A stretch of DNA of 55,496 nt from Deltaproteobacteria bacterium (GCA_016930795.1 JAFGFY010000026.1:1-55496); one strand, 5' to 3'; positions 28,433 to 38,610 are shown, counted from the first letter of the stretch. Notes: generated by a model not told the origin, from the sequence alone. Translations and numbers: made by a program.

Positions 28433-29404
28433 TTAGATTTTATAGTATTCCCTGTACCAGACCAGGAAGTTGTGAATCCCCTCCCGAATAGATGTCTTAG
28501 GGCTGAATTCGAGCATCTCCTTTGATTTCTGGATATCTGCTGATGTGGCCGGCACGTCCCCCGGCTGTAGGGGCATCATATTCTTTTTTGCTTCCATCCC
28601 CAGTTCGTCTTCGATAACTCGAATAAACTCCATAAGCTCGGTAGTATTGGAGTTCCCAAGATTAAAGATCTCATAGGCATGTGTCTTTTCTATAGCGGCT
28701 ATGGTGCCGTCGACAATATCATCTATATAAGTAAAATCTCGCCGCATCCGACCGTAATTGTAGACATCGATGGGCCTGTTGTTCAGAATGGCGTCCGTGA
28801 AGAGAAAAAGGGCCATATCCGGGCGGCCCCACGGTCCATAGACGGTGAAGAATCTCAACCCTGTACAGGGGAAACCAAACAGGTGATGGTAGGCATGGGC
28901 CATCAATTCATTGGCCTTTTTGGTGGCAGCGTACAGGGAAACGGGAGTGTCCACCCGGTCTTCCACACTAAACGGGGTCTTTTCGTTGCTTCCGTAGACA
29001 GAGGAAGATGAGGCATAGACAAAATTCTGAACCTGGTATTCACGGGCCATTTCAAGAAGATTGAGAAACCCTTCCAAGTTACTCTTTTGATAAGAAAACG
29101 GATTTTCCAGAGAATATCTTACACCAGCCTGGGCGGCTAGATTGCAGACCCGATCAATGGCGTGGGTCTGAAAGATTTTTTTGAGCCCGGGCAGATTTTG
29201 AATATCCTCTTTGCAGAATACGAAGTCCGGATAGGGTTTTAGAATCTCAAGCCGGGATTCCTTCAGAGAGACATCATAGTACTCATTCATGCTGTCTAAA
29301 CCGATGACCCGGTATCCTCTTTCCAATAGTCCTCTGCTGAGATGGAACCCAATGAACCCAGCCGCACCCGTCACCAATATGGTCGGGAGATTGTTTTTGT
29401 TCAT
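28433..29404 (-). CDS. NAD-dependent epimerase, probably UDP-glucuronate 4-epimerase
   Basis: 323 residues of the extended short-chain dehydrogenase family. The NAD-binding loop is LVTGAAGFIGFHLSRGLLERG, the catalytic YxxxK is in SLYAATKKANE, and DSMNEYYDVSLKESRLEIL is characteristic of the CapI/GAE group that interconverts UDP-glucuronate and UDP-galacturonate. LRFFTVYGPWGRPDMALF supports this. The ORF track begins at 29464, but the ATG at 29404 with AAGGAAC upstream is the natural start, and the groEL terminator lies just before it. A role in surface polysaccharide synthesis is inferred. Confidence 0.85.
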   Translation of the reverse strand: MNKNNLPTILVTGAAGFIGFHLSRGLLERGYRVIGLDSMNEYYDVSLKESRLEILKPYPDFVFCKEDIQNLPGLKKIFQTHAIDRVCNLAAQAGVRYSLENPFSYQKSNLEGFLNLLEMAREYQVQNFVYASSSSVYGSNEKTPFSVEDRVDTPVSLYAATKKANELMAHAYHHLFGFPCTGLRFFTVYGPWGRPDMALFLFTDAILNNRPIDVYNYGRMRRDFTYIDDIVDGTIAAIEKTHAYEIFNLGNSNTTELMEFIRVIEDELGMEAKKNMMPLQPGDVPATSADIQKSKEMLEFSPKTSIREGIHNFLVWYREYYKI

Positions 29405-29423
29405 TATGTTCCTTTCTTTGTGA

Positions 29424-29467
29424 CAAAAAAAAGATTGTACCCGGAAGTCACCTTCCGGATACAATCT
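29424..29467 (-). terminator. Intrinsic terminator of the groES-groEL operon
   Basis: Read on the minus strand: AGATTGTATCCGGAAG, loop GTGA, CTTCCGGGTACAATCT, then TTTTTTTT. The 16-base arms have a single non-Watson-Crick position. It lies about 50 bases after the groEL stop and just upstream of the epimerase start, so that gene needs its own promoter or read-through. Confidence 0.92.
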
Positions 29468-29519
29468 GATTTTACAATTTTGTCTGGTTTTTGTCCAGCT
29501 GTCTATGCGTCAATGGGTG

Positions 29520-31199
<1,680 letters not shown>

Positions 31200-31238
31200 T
31201 TAACAGTAATCGGGTTTATAGTTTGGTCATCATGCAGC

Positions 31239-31526
31239 TCATTCCACGATGGCAATGATGTCGTCTTCTCTCATGATCAGCTGTTCTTCTCCATCTATGG
31301 TGATTTCGGTTCCAGCATACTTCCCGAACAGGACCCGATCACCCACTTTGACTACAAGAGATTGTTTTTTGCCGTTTTCAAGGGTCTTGCCGTCACCCAC
31401 GGCCATGATCTTCCCCTCAGCAGGTTTTTCTTTTGCCGTATCCGGGATAATGATACCCCCTTTGGTTGTCTCTTGCTCCTCAATTCTGGATACAATAACT
31501 CGGTCATACAACGGTTTGATCTTCAT
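31239..31526 (-). CDS. groS: Co-chaperonin GroES
   Basis: 95 residues. [28 protein letters not shown] contains the mobile loop, and EDDIIAIVE ends it. It caps the GroEL ring. The ATG at 31526 is chosen for family fit, although a TTG at 31532 sits at a better distance from AGGAGG; the difference is two residues. It is 66 bases upstream of groEL. No CIRCE repeat was found in front, so HrcA control is not supported. Confidence 0.97.
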   Translation of the reverse strand: MKIKPLYDRVIVSRIEEQETTKGGIIIPDTAKEKPAEGKIMAVGDGKTLENGKKQSLVVKVGDRVLFGKYAGTEITIDGEEQLIMREDDIIAIVE

Positions 31527-31861
31527 TTTCAATATCTCCTCCTGATGTCAGTAATAAAATGTGGGTTTGATTCAAACAAAAAGACAAATCTTCACCTCCT
31601 TCAATAAACTGTTACCGCTAAACGGTTATCCCCGTCTGTCTAAATGATATCCCGAAAACGGGGGCTTGTGCCGGCCATGGATTTACGGGGGTATTTACCT
31701 TGGGGAGGTATATATATTCAATTTTGGGTGGCGAATAGATCCCTTCTCGCCTTCAGATCTAAGATTTTAAAAAGCTAATAATTCCATTGGAAATGTCAAG
31801 AGGGGGCAAGAAAAAACCACTATTTCTCTTTCACGTTTCTATTCAATTCTCGGAATATCCA
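31527..31861 (-). other. groES upstream region, no CIRCE seen
   Basis: About 335 bases between groES and the second epimerase gene (same strand). It contains overlapping potential hairpins: CCCCGT (31630-31635) with ACGGGG (31658-31663), or CCCG-AAAA-CGGG (31651-31662). A TTGACA on the minus strand at 31799-31794 lacks a convincing -10 box. I see no GAGTGCTAA-type inverted repeat. Confidence 0.5.
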
Positions 31862-32821
31862 TTACTCGGATGAACCAACCCACCACTTGAGGGTTTTCCG
31901 AATCCCTTCTCTCAGGTCAATTTTGGGGCTCCAACCCAGTCCATTTTCGGCCTTTTCTATCTTGAGACAACTCCGTGTCACATCACCCGGGCGGGCCAGT
32001 GCTGTCCCCGGCATGGCCAATTCCTCGGGTAAACCAGGATATATTTCTCTAACAGCCTCGTAGATGACCCGATAAAGCTCCAACGTTTTTGTCTCTATCC
32101 CAGTCCCGATATTGAAGAAATCATCATTTCCTTTGCTCAGGGCCAGTAGGCTTGCCTCCGTCACATCTCCCACATAACAGTAATCCCGGATCATGCCCTT
32201 GGGGTCTTCAGGAAAATGATTGAGGGTGCAGGGCTTTCTATTCAGGAGATTATTCATAAAAATGGCCACGACCCCTGCCTCCCCGTGGGGTATTTGGCGT
32301 GGGCCATAGACATTCGCATATCGCAGGGTTGTAAAACTAAGACCATACTGGTGTTTGTAATAGGCAAGATAATATTCGGATGCAAGTTTGGCAACTGCGT
32401 ATGGTGAAAGGGGTTTAGGCGGATAGGCTTCAGAGGTGGGGTATTCATCGGCCTCACCATAGATGGCTCCTCCGGATGAGATAAAGATACATTTTTTGAC
32501 CCTATACTTTACAGCCTTTTCTAGAAGGTTTAAAAACCCTTTTATATTGATATCTGCGTCCAAGAGTGGATCAGAGACGGATGCTGGGACACTGATCTGT
32601 GCGGCGTGGTGGTTCAAGACATCGGGGCGCTCGAGTTCAAAGATGCCGTCCATCTCCTCGGAACGGATGTCTTTCTCGTAAAAACATGCCTTTGGATGGA
32701 CATTTTCCTTCTTGCCGTTGGAAAGGTCATCCACTACCGCCACCTGATGCCCTGCCCGTATGTACGCGTCGACCACATTGGACCCGATAAATCCCGCTCC
32801 TCCGCTTACCATGATCTTCAT
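31862..32821 (-). CDS. NAD-dependent epimerase, UDP-glucose 4-epimerase-like
   Basis: 319 residues of the extended short-chain dehydrogenase family. MKIMVSGGAGFIGSNVVDAYI is the NAD-binding loop, the catalytic motif is PYAVAKLASEYYL, and LRYANVYGPRQIPHGEAGVVAIF is the GalE-like substrate region. It most likely epimerises UDP-glucose/UDP-galactose or the N-acetylated sugars, but specificity is not certain. The start at 32821 with AGGAGGG six bases upstream is preferred to the ORF-track start at 32854. It lies upstream of groES on the same strand. Confidence 0.85.
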   Translation of the reverse strand: MKIMVSGGAGFIGSNVVDAYIRAGHQVAVVDDLSNGKKENVHPKACFYEKDIRSEEMDGIFELERPDVLNHHAAQISVPASVSDPLLDADINIKGFLNLLEKAVKYRVKKCIFISSGGAIYGEADEYPTSEAYPPKPLSPYAVAKLASEYYLAYYKHQYGLSFTTLRYANVYGPRQIPHGEAGVVAIFMNNLLNRKPCTLNHFPEDPKGMIRDYCYVGDVTEASLLALSKGNDDFFNIGTGIETKTLELYRVIYEAVREIYPGLPEELAMPGTALARPGDVTRSCLKIEKAENGLGWSPKIDLREGIRKTLKWWVGSSE

Positions 32822-33220
32822 GAAAAACCCTCCTGTCAAAAAGTAGTCTGTCAACTCATGAATGGCTGTATTATCGTCATTATAGTATGAAAGTCAAGGG
32901 ATTGTAGTTAGTTAGCGCGTTTGGACCATGGGGCCCAAGAATCATTTTCTCTCGGTTTCCCCTTCGGTGGTTTGAGACGAAGAGTTTCAAACAGGAGGCT
33001 CCTGTTAGGAACGCCTTTGGACATCAGTAGAGTATATGGCCTCTATAACCCCTGTAATCTCTATACCTGGCGACCGAGCGGATGTGAGGGAAAGAGAGTG
33101 CTGCAGCAGGCCTCAGTCCATACAGGAAGGATACTAAGATAAATTCACTATTGCAAAGAAGGGTTTATTATTATAATTCTAACAGATTACCTCTTTTGCA
33201 ATAGTCGCGGAGAGAAATCC
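32822..33220. other. Divergent intergenic region with strong secondary-structure potential
   Basis: About 400 bases between the minus-strand epimerase and the plus-strand fusion gene. On the plus strand CTCTC-gg-TTTCCC (32949-32961) can pair with GGGAAAGAGAG (33088-33098), enclosing smaller hairpins GTTTGA/TCAAAC (32970-32992), AACAGGA/TCCTGTT (32990-33006, sharing a few bases with the previous one) and TAGAG/CTCTA (33028-33045). No known RNA family could be assigned by eye. Nearer the gene is a separate 10-bp inverted repeat. Confidence 0.4.
33148..33204. promoter_or_regulatory. 10-bp inverted repeat spanning a possible promoter
   Basis: CTATTGCAAA (33148-33157) and TTTGCAATAG (33195-33204) are perfectly complementary and 37 bases apart. 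A TATAAT lies between them at 33172-33177, and the left arm overlaps the place of a -35 box (TTGCAA, 15-base spacer). The ATG of the fusion gene follows 17 bases after the right arm, so this may be an operator pair or a leader hairpin. Confidence 0.4.
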
Positions 33221-35539
33221 ATGGCAAAGAAGCTAGGAAACATCCTTGACCACATAGGCGGGACACCGCTGGTTCCCATCAAACGGCTGAACTCCAACAG
33301 GGATGTCCAAATTTTAGCAAAACTGGAGTCTTTCAACCCGGGTGGTTCCGTCAAGGACCGCCCCGCCTTTGCCATGATAGAGGAGGGGGAAAGGAGGGGA
33401 CAGCTGACAAAAGAGAAGGTCATCCTTGAGGCTACCAGCGGGAATACGGGGATTGGACTGTCTCTTGTCGCAGCGGTTAAGGGGTACCGGATCCTTTTGG
33501 TTATGTCTGAATCCGTCAGTGAAGAGCGAAAAAAGGTCCTGCGGGCCATGGGAGCCGATTTAGTCTTTACGCCTGCTCATCTAGGAACAGACGGGGCCAT
33601 TGAGTTTGTCTATGATCTGATCCGGGAAGAACCTGAAAAATACTGGCTCGCCGACCAATTCAACAATGAGGCAAATTGGAGAGCTCATTATGATGGGACG
33701 GCTTCGGAAATTTGGGAGCAGACCAATGGGAATCTGGATGTGATTGTTGCCACCATGGGAACAACAGGGACCCTGATGGGGCTTTCAAGATGGTTCAAGG
33801 GGCTTAAGCCGGAGGTGGAAATCGTGGGTGTAGAGCCTTACCTTGGACATAAGATCCAAGGCCTGAAAAACATGAAGGAATCCTACTGCCCAGGTATATT
33901 TGAAAAGGGCCGAGTGGATCGGATCATTAATATTGAAGATGAAGAGGCCTATCACATGGCCAGGGTGTTAGCCAAAGAAGAGGGAATCTTTGTAGGCATG
34001 AGCTCGGGAGCGGCCATGACCATTGCGCTGAAGATTGCCAAGGAGATGAAACAAGGCCGGATCGTGGTTATTTTGCCTGACTCAGGTGAGAGATACCTCA
34101 GTACCTCCCTTTTTGCAGTCAAAGAAAAATCGGGTATAGTCCTTTACAACACGATGACGCGAAAAAAGGATGAGTTTGTCCCGATTCATGAAAAAAGGGT
34201 GAAGATCTATACTTGTGGTCCCACCCTCTGCCAGCTGATTCACATCGGGCAAAGCCGACGTCTTGTCTTTTCAGATCTGTTAAGGCGTTATCTTGAGTTC
34301 AAGGGGTATCATGTTACTCACATCATGAATGTGACGGATCTGGATGACCGAACCATAGAAGGAGCAGACAAGGCAGGCCAATCCCTCAAAGATTTTACAG
34401 AAGGTTTCTATCAGGAATTCCTAAGAGACCTAGATACCCTGAGAATCAAGAGGGCTGCGGACTATCCCAAGGCCAGTGAGTATGTGGAGGACATGATCAG
34501 AGTAGCCCAGAAACTCATGGACAAGGGGTATGCTTATGAAAAACTGAGGTCTGTCTATTTCGATATATCGCGATTTGAAGACTATGGAAAGCTATCCAGG
34601 ATAGACCTTGACAAGATTCGTTTGGGAAAGACAGTGGATCTGGAAGAGTATGAAAAAGAAAATCCCCGGGATTTCACCCTTCTCAAGAGAGCCAGTCTCC
34701 ATGAACTGAAGAAAGGCATATTTTTCAAGACCAGGTGGGGAAACATTCGGCCGAGCTGGCACCTGGAATGCCCGGCCATGGCCATGAAGCTTCTGGGAGA
34801 TACCTATGATATACACATGAGCGGATCCGACCTGATCTTTCCACATCATGAAAACACCATCGCCATCAGCAAGGCGGTCACCGGAAAACCGCCTGCCCAT
34901 TATTGGCTCCACAATGAGTTGGTGATGGTCGAAGGGAAAAAGCCTTCCCGCGGTTCCGATCATGATGCCTATACCATTAGGCGAATTTTAGAGCAAGGTT
35001 ACACCGGGAGGGTGATCCGATTTTGGCTTCTTAGCCGTCATTACCGAAAACCCATATCTTTTTCGTGGTCAAGCCTCGATGCGGCCAAGAATACCGTCGC
35101 GCATCTGGATTTGTTTGTCGAAAAGCTCAGGTCCTCCTCGCCCGGTGGCCCTTATTCGGAGATGGATCAACTGCTCTACAATCTGAAACATAAGTTTATC
35201 GAAGCCATGGACGATGACCTAAACATGGCTCTCGCCCTGGCATCTCTTTTCGAGTTCACACGAGAGGTCAACCGTGTTATGGATCAAAGGGGTCTCTCAA
35301 CTCTGGACAAACAGAAGGCGGGAGAGGGACTTCAGGAGATCAACTCGTTTATGGACATTCTGGATTTAGAGCCTTCGAAACCGGGAGAAGAGGTGGAGAA
35401 ACGAGTTAAGGAGAGAGAAGAGGCCAGGAAAAAGAAGGATTGGGCAGCGGCAGACCGGATTCGTCAAGAATTGAAGGACATGGGCATCGAGGTGATCGAC
35501 ACGAAAGAGGGACCTGTATGGCGGATGGAAAAAGAGTGA
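33221..35539 (+). CDS. Cysteine synthase fused to a cysteinyl-tRNA synthetase-like protein
   Basis: 772 residues in one uninterrupted frame. Residues 1 to about 303 are a fold-type II PLP enzyme of the CysK/CysM group: PLP lysine K45 in NPGGSVKDRPA, phosphate-binding TSGNTGIGL, and PDSGERYLSTSLF at its end. From about 304 the sequence aligns with class I CysRS throughout: YNTMTRKKDEFVPIH, zinc ligand Cys in TCGPT (about 331), HIGQ near 341, ligands C and HHE in WHLECPAMAMKLLG and DLIFPHHENTIA, and the C-terminal KKDWAAADRIRQELKDMGI. Two things are odd: the KMSKS loop is replaced by KKPSRGSDHDAYT, and CGxTVYDLxHIG has become CGPTLCQLIHIG. It may make cysteine and charge it to tRNA, or use the synthetase fold for another cysteine reaction. 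Confidence 0.9.
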   Translation: MAKKLGNILDHIGGTPLVPIKRLNSNRDVQILAKLESFNPGGSVKDRPAFAMIEEGERRGQLTKEKVILEATSGNTGIGLSLVAAVKGYRILLVMSESVSEERKKVLRAMGADLVFTPAHLGTDGAIEFVYDLIREEPEKYWLADQFNNEANWRAHYDGTASEIWEQTNGNLDVIVATMGTTGTLMGLSRWFKGLKPEVEIVGVEPYLGHKIQGLKNMKESYCPGIFEKGRVDRIINIEDEEAYHMARVLAKEEGIFVGMSSGAAMTIALKIAKEMKQGRIVVILPDSGERYLSTSLFAVKEKSGIVLYNTMTRKKDEFVPIHEKRVKIYTCGPTLCQLIHIGQSRRLVFSDLLRRYLEFKGYHVTHIMNVTDLDDRTIEGADKAGQSLKDFTEGFYQEFLRDLDTLRIKRAADYPKASEYVEDMIRVAQKLMDKGYAYEKLRSVYFDISRFEDYGKLSRIDLDKIRLGKTVDLEEYEKENPRDFTLLKRASLHELKKGIFFKTRWGNIRPSWHLECPAMAMKLLGDTYDIHMSGSDLIFPHHENTIAISKAVTGKPPAHYWLHNELVMVEGKKPSRGSDHDAYTIRRILEQGYTGRVIRFWLLSRHYRKPISFSWSSLDAAKNTVAHLDLFVEKLRSSSPGGPYSEMDQLLYNLKHKFIEAMDDDLNMALALASLFEFTREVNRVMDQRGLSTLDKQKAGEGLQEINSFMDILDLEPSKPGEEVEKRVKEREEARKKKDWAAADRIRQELKDMGIEVIDTKEGPVWRMEKE

Positions 35540-36039
35540 CCCTCTCTGCATCATAATCATAGCCTGTTTTCACTTCTGCTTTTCTTCAGATCTGTCGAAA
35601 ATCGAATCGCCAAGAGTTTGAAGCTTTCATAACGGTTTGCCAAGTCATTACAGCCCTTGTATTATTAAAACCTATGCCAATATTCGCGTTAATAGGGTTT
35701 TATACGTATTTACAGATACTTAAGGTGAAATTAAAGAAGGCTGAGACTTGAAAGATCCTTCCTGTCTCGCAGTCATTTTCCGGCAAAACAGGATGTTTCT
35801 TGTCCAACAGGAAACCTTAGCCAGACCTGTGTTGCCAGATAGTCTGATCACAGCCCATTTTCTACATGCGAAAAATTCTGCTAACAAGTAGAAATCGGGT
35901 TCTCGATTCTTTGAGTATCCTGCCATCAACTCCACAGGAGAGTTCCTTTCGGTTGTCGTTAACTTTTTGAAATAGTGGCATAAAATCGTTTTAAGCCAGT
36001 TTGGCATCGCTTTTGCTTTCTCATAGGACCAGGACCGAT
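35540..36039. other. Intergenic region, no supported gene
   Basis: About 500 bases. A 95-codon minus-strand ORF (35720-36007) has an ATG but no clear ribosome site and no recognisable domain, so I leave it uncalled. The only structure noted is the AU-rich inverted repeat at 35666-35702. Confidence 0.4.
35666..35702 (+). terminator. Possible weak terminator or inverted repeat
   Basis: TAAAACCTAT (35666-35675) pairs with ATAGGGTTTTA (35692-35702) with one bulged G; the loop is 16 bases. It is AU-rich with a poor T-run, 127 bases after the fusion gene, so termination here is uncertain. Confidence 0.3.
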
Positions 36040-36417
36040 ATGCCCCTGAAAATCGTCGGCAAGTTGATCAATAGGGTTGAGGAGCGGATCTTGGCACGAA
36101 TAATCAAACAGAGAATCTTAATAAAACAGGGCAGAAGTATTATAGGCCCCGTTCTACCCAGGCTGGCCTTCAATGGAACATCCAACAGCCATGGATTGCA
36201 GGAGAAAAGGTCCCACATTTCATGCGTTTCATGTGGGAGTGAGGTCAGTTTGGGCCAAGAGGTGTTCTGCACCTATGGCGGTCCAGCCAAGTGCTTTTCT
36301 TGCGGTGCAGCGTTGGGGTTAAATATGGAAAGCGGAACTTTCGAAATCAATGACCCCATCAGTCCCCTTTTTAATATGCCCATTGGCCACAACTCTCAGG
36401 GAAGTGTGATTGGTTAG
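36040..36417 (+). CDS. Hypothetical protein with a zinc-ribbon-like Cys cluster
   Basis: 125 residues from the ATG at 36040, which has AGGACCAGGA just upstream; the ORF track starts 13 codons earlier. The N-terminal half is basic and helical (IVGKLINRVEERILARIIKQRILIKQG). The second half has CVSCG and, after about 22 residues, CFSCG, with an extra Cys between, consistent with a zinc ribbon. No family is recognised. Its neighbours are small and unknown. Confidence 0.5.
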   Translation: MPLKIVGKLINRVEERILARIIKQRILIKQGRSIIGPVLPRLAFNGTSNSHGLQEKRSHISCVSCGSEVSLGQEVFCTYGGPAKCFSCGAALGLNMESGTFEINDPISPLFNMPIGHNSQGSVIG

Positions 36418-36475
36418 GAAAACAAGAGAGCATAATAAAGTAGACGAATTTTGTTAAAGGTGTAAAGGAGCCCAT

Positions 36476-36574
36476 ATGCAAAGTCCGAATATATGTACGA
36501 GAAAAGGTATGGAAATCCTACTCGGATTAGGCACTGTGTCAGTTTGGTTGTTCGTGATGTTTATGATTTTATGA
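36476..36574 (+). CDS. 32-residue single-pass membrane miniprotein (below ORF-track cutoff)
   Basis: ATG at 36476 is preceded by AAAGGAG with a five-base gap, the best ribosome site in this stretch. The peptide begins MQSPNICTRKGMEIL and continues as one hydrophobic helix (LLGLGTVSVWLFVMFMIL) to the stop. Positive residues sit before the helix, predicting a cytoplasmic N terminus. No family is known to me; small size limits confidence. Confidence 0.45.
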   Translation: MQSPNICTRKGMEILLGLGTVSVWLFVMFMIL

Positions 36575-37197
36575 CCGGGTCTATGTAGTCACATCTCAAG
36601 CCTTACAATACACAAATATACTTCCTTTTAAAGCAATGAGGCACATAAACAAATGAACATGGGATTCTCTCTCTGTTTGATTCAGAAAACCATGTTTTTC
36701 CCCGTCCATTGGGGTCAAGGATTTTAGACTTGCCGGCGCCCAGCCCCCCCATACTGCATGCGCACGCCCGTGCAACCATCGACTATGACCTTAGGCCGAC
36801 TAGGAACACATTTTCCCAACCCCAAACGGGACATGGCAGGTGAATTAAAGCAGAAGGAAATATTTTTACGTTCAGAGGACTGTCAGGATTCTGTCCGGAC
36901 TTCCTGCTTTTAGTGGGGGTTCTCTGGTTTCCTGTTCCGCAACAAGAGCGATCGGAGCCTCGCGGATTTATCCGCCGAACCCATGGCGGACTTGTGCGCT
37001 TCACCGCACGCAGCATCTTATCGACCGCATAAATCGACCCCTGTTAGAGGAAGGGGAGCTTTAAATATCGTAGCGAAATGAAACTCTCTGTTGAAAAAGC
37101 AGCGGTGATTCTGTATAGCTTATATGAAATGGAACGGGAATCGAATGACCAGAATCATTCCAGTATCCTAATCTTATTTTAGATCAGGAGGGGTTTG
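36575..37197. other. Long intergenic region upstream of the DUF1786 gene
   Basis: About 620 bases without a supported gene. A possible promoter lies near its right end and a strong ribosome site (AGGAGGGG) at the very end. The 77-codon minus-strand ORF at 36783-37016 has no domain or ribosome site. No long repeat was noticed. Confidence 0.5.
37091..37119 (+). promoter_or_regulatory. Candidate sigma-70 promoter for the DUF1786 gene
   Basis: TTGAAA (37091-37096), a 17-base spacer and TATAGC (37114-37119). The start codon follows about 70 bases after the expected transcription start. Confidence 0.5.
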
Positions 37198-38274
37198 ATG
37201 AACAGGTTTCTGATTGTAGATGTGGGGGCCGGAACCATGGACGTACTTTGCTATGATATGGGATCCGATGAACACTACAAGGCGGTTGTCAAATCACCTA
37301 TAAGGACATTGGCGGAGGCGGCGGAAAATCTTCCCGGGAATCTTTTAATCACCGGAACTGAGATGGGCGGTGGAGAATTATCAGTAGTCTTGGAACGTCG
37401 TAGCAAGAAAGATGAAGTGATAATGTCTGCTTCGGCAGCGGCCACGATCCATCACAATCCGGAAAAGGTGCGGTCTTTAGGGATAAAAATAGTTGATGAT
37501 AATGAAATTGCAAACCTGCAACGGCGTCAAGCATATCACATGCTCAGAACATGTGACCTGGAAGTGGACCGCCTGGAAGAGATTGTCAAGGGATTGGGGA
37601 TACCTCTCTCATTTGATGTGGTAGGACTGTGCGCACAAGATCACGGAAGAGCGCCTGATGGCATGTCGCATTTGGATTATCGCCATCAGATCTTCAAGGC
37701 CGGTCTAGATGAAAACCCTTTTCTTCATGGATTGCTCTACAGAGATGATGAAATCCCGGCGAGCCTGAGTCGCCTCAAGGCGATGGCTGAAAGTGCCAAG
37801 ATGTTGTCTGCCGATGAGATTTACGTGATGGACAGCGGGATGGCGGCCATCCTGGGGGCTTCCATGGATTGGCGAGTAAGGGAGAAAAAAAGAACAATGG
37901 TCTTGGATGTGGCAACCTCCCACACCGTGGCAGCTGCTCTCGATAGAGGAGAAATGGCGGGATTTTTTGAATACCATACCAAAGATATTACACTGGAGAG
38001 ATTGGAGGCGTTATTAGAAGCCCTAGCGGACGGTAGACTGAACCATGAAGAGATATTGAAAGAGGGTGGGCATGGTGCCTATATTCGCAAGGCCCTTGGA
38101 TTTCGAATAAGAGAAGGCATTGTGGCAACCGGTCCAAAACGAAGATTGGTTGAGCAATCTCGGCTGCCGATTCTTTTCGGATCGCCTTTAGGGGATAACA
38201 TGATGACAGGTACCGTCGGAGTATTGGAAGCCATCCGTAGGCGAAAGGGACTCAGGGCCATTTCTTTTCTATGA
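37198..38274 (+). CDS. DUF1786 family protein (ASKHA-like)
   Basis: 358 residues. FLIVDVGAGTMDVLCYDMG at the N terminus resembles the phosphate-1 loop of the actin/Hsp70/sugar-kinase fold, and MVLDVATSHTVAAALDRGEMAG in the second half looks like phosphate-2. GLCAQDHGRAPDGMSHLDYR in the middle and FGSPLGDNMMTGTVGVLEAIR at the end fit my recollection of DUF1786. Members are sometimes labelled as pyruvate formate-lyase activating enzyme-like, without biochemical proof that I know of. The ATG at 37198 with AGGAGGGG upstream is preferred to the TTG at 37195. Confidence 0.7.
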   Translation: MNRFLIVDVGAGTMDVLCYDMGSDEHYKAVVKSPIRTLAEAAENLPGNLLITGTEMGGGELSVVLERRSKKDEVIMSASAAATIHHNPEKVRSLGIKIVDDNEIANLQRRQAYHMLRTCDLEVDRLEEIVKGLGIPLSFDVVGLCAQDHGRAPDGMSHLDYRHQIFKAGLDENPFLHGLLYRDDEIPASLSRLKAMAESAKMLSADEIYVMDSGMAAILGASMDWRVREKKRTMVLDVATSHTVAAALDRGEMAGFFEYHTKDITLERLEALLEALADGRLNHEEILKEGGHGAYIRKALGFRIREGIVATGPKRRLVEQSRLPILFGSPLGDNMMTGTVGVLEAIRRRKGLRAISFL

Positions 38275-38364
38275 GACTTTGGTTGATAATTTTGTTGTAG
38301 AAAACCAATGGCCGAGGTATAGACCAGGAATCTGATTAATATGATTTCGGAGGGAGAACAGGAC

Positions 38365-38610
38365 ATGGATGCTATGCAGGATTATTTTCTATGCAATAGT
38401 TGTCAAAATAAAGATTTTAGGCAGATTTACAACTTCTCGATTCGATTTCACGGGGTTAATTTCTCCGATGACCTTATATATGATAAATTGACCGAAGAGA
38501 TTTTCCAGTGTACAAAGTGTAACAAGACTTTCACCAGAGACGATATTGAGAAAGTGCTGGATGAAATAAGAAAAAATGTGAAGGAAAAAAGATTGGCTTC
38601 GAAATCCTAA
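38365..38610 (+). CDS. Small protein with two CxxC motifs
   Basis: 81 residues from the ATG at 38365 (GGAGGGA upstream); the ORF track starts 8 codons earlier at 38341. It has CNSCQ near the N terminus and CTKCNKTF about 45 residues later, suggesting a zinc ribbon, followed by a charged helix (DDIEKVLDEIRKNVKEKRL). Not a family I recognise. It follows the DUF1786 gene by 90 bases and is probably co-transcribed. Confidence 0.6.
   Translation: MDAMQDYFLCNSCQNKDFRQIYNFSIRFHGVNFSDDLIYDKLTEEIFQCTKCNKTFTRDDIEKVLDEIRKNVKEKRLASKS

Noticed and set aside
31533-31861. Possible CIRCE operator before groES
   Set aside because: No TTAGCACTC-N9-GAGTGCTAA or near match on reading both strands.
32941-33140. 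T-box leader for cysteine
   Set aside because: No T-box consensus (AGGGTGGNACCGCG) or specifier loop with a Cys codon in the right context was found.
35720-36007. 95-codon minus-strand ORF
   Set aside because: Starts with ATG but weak ribosome site, no recognisable domain, and it ends in spacer; kept as undecided spacer.
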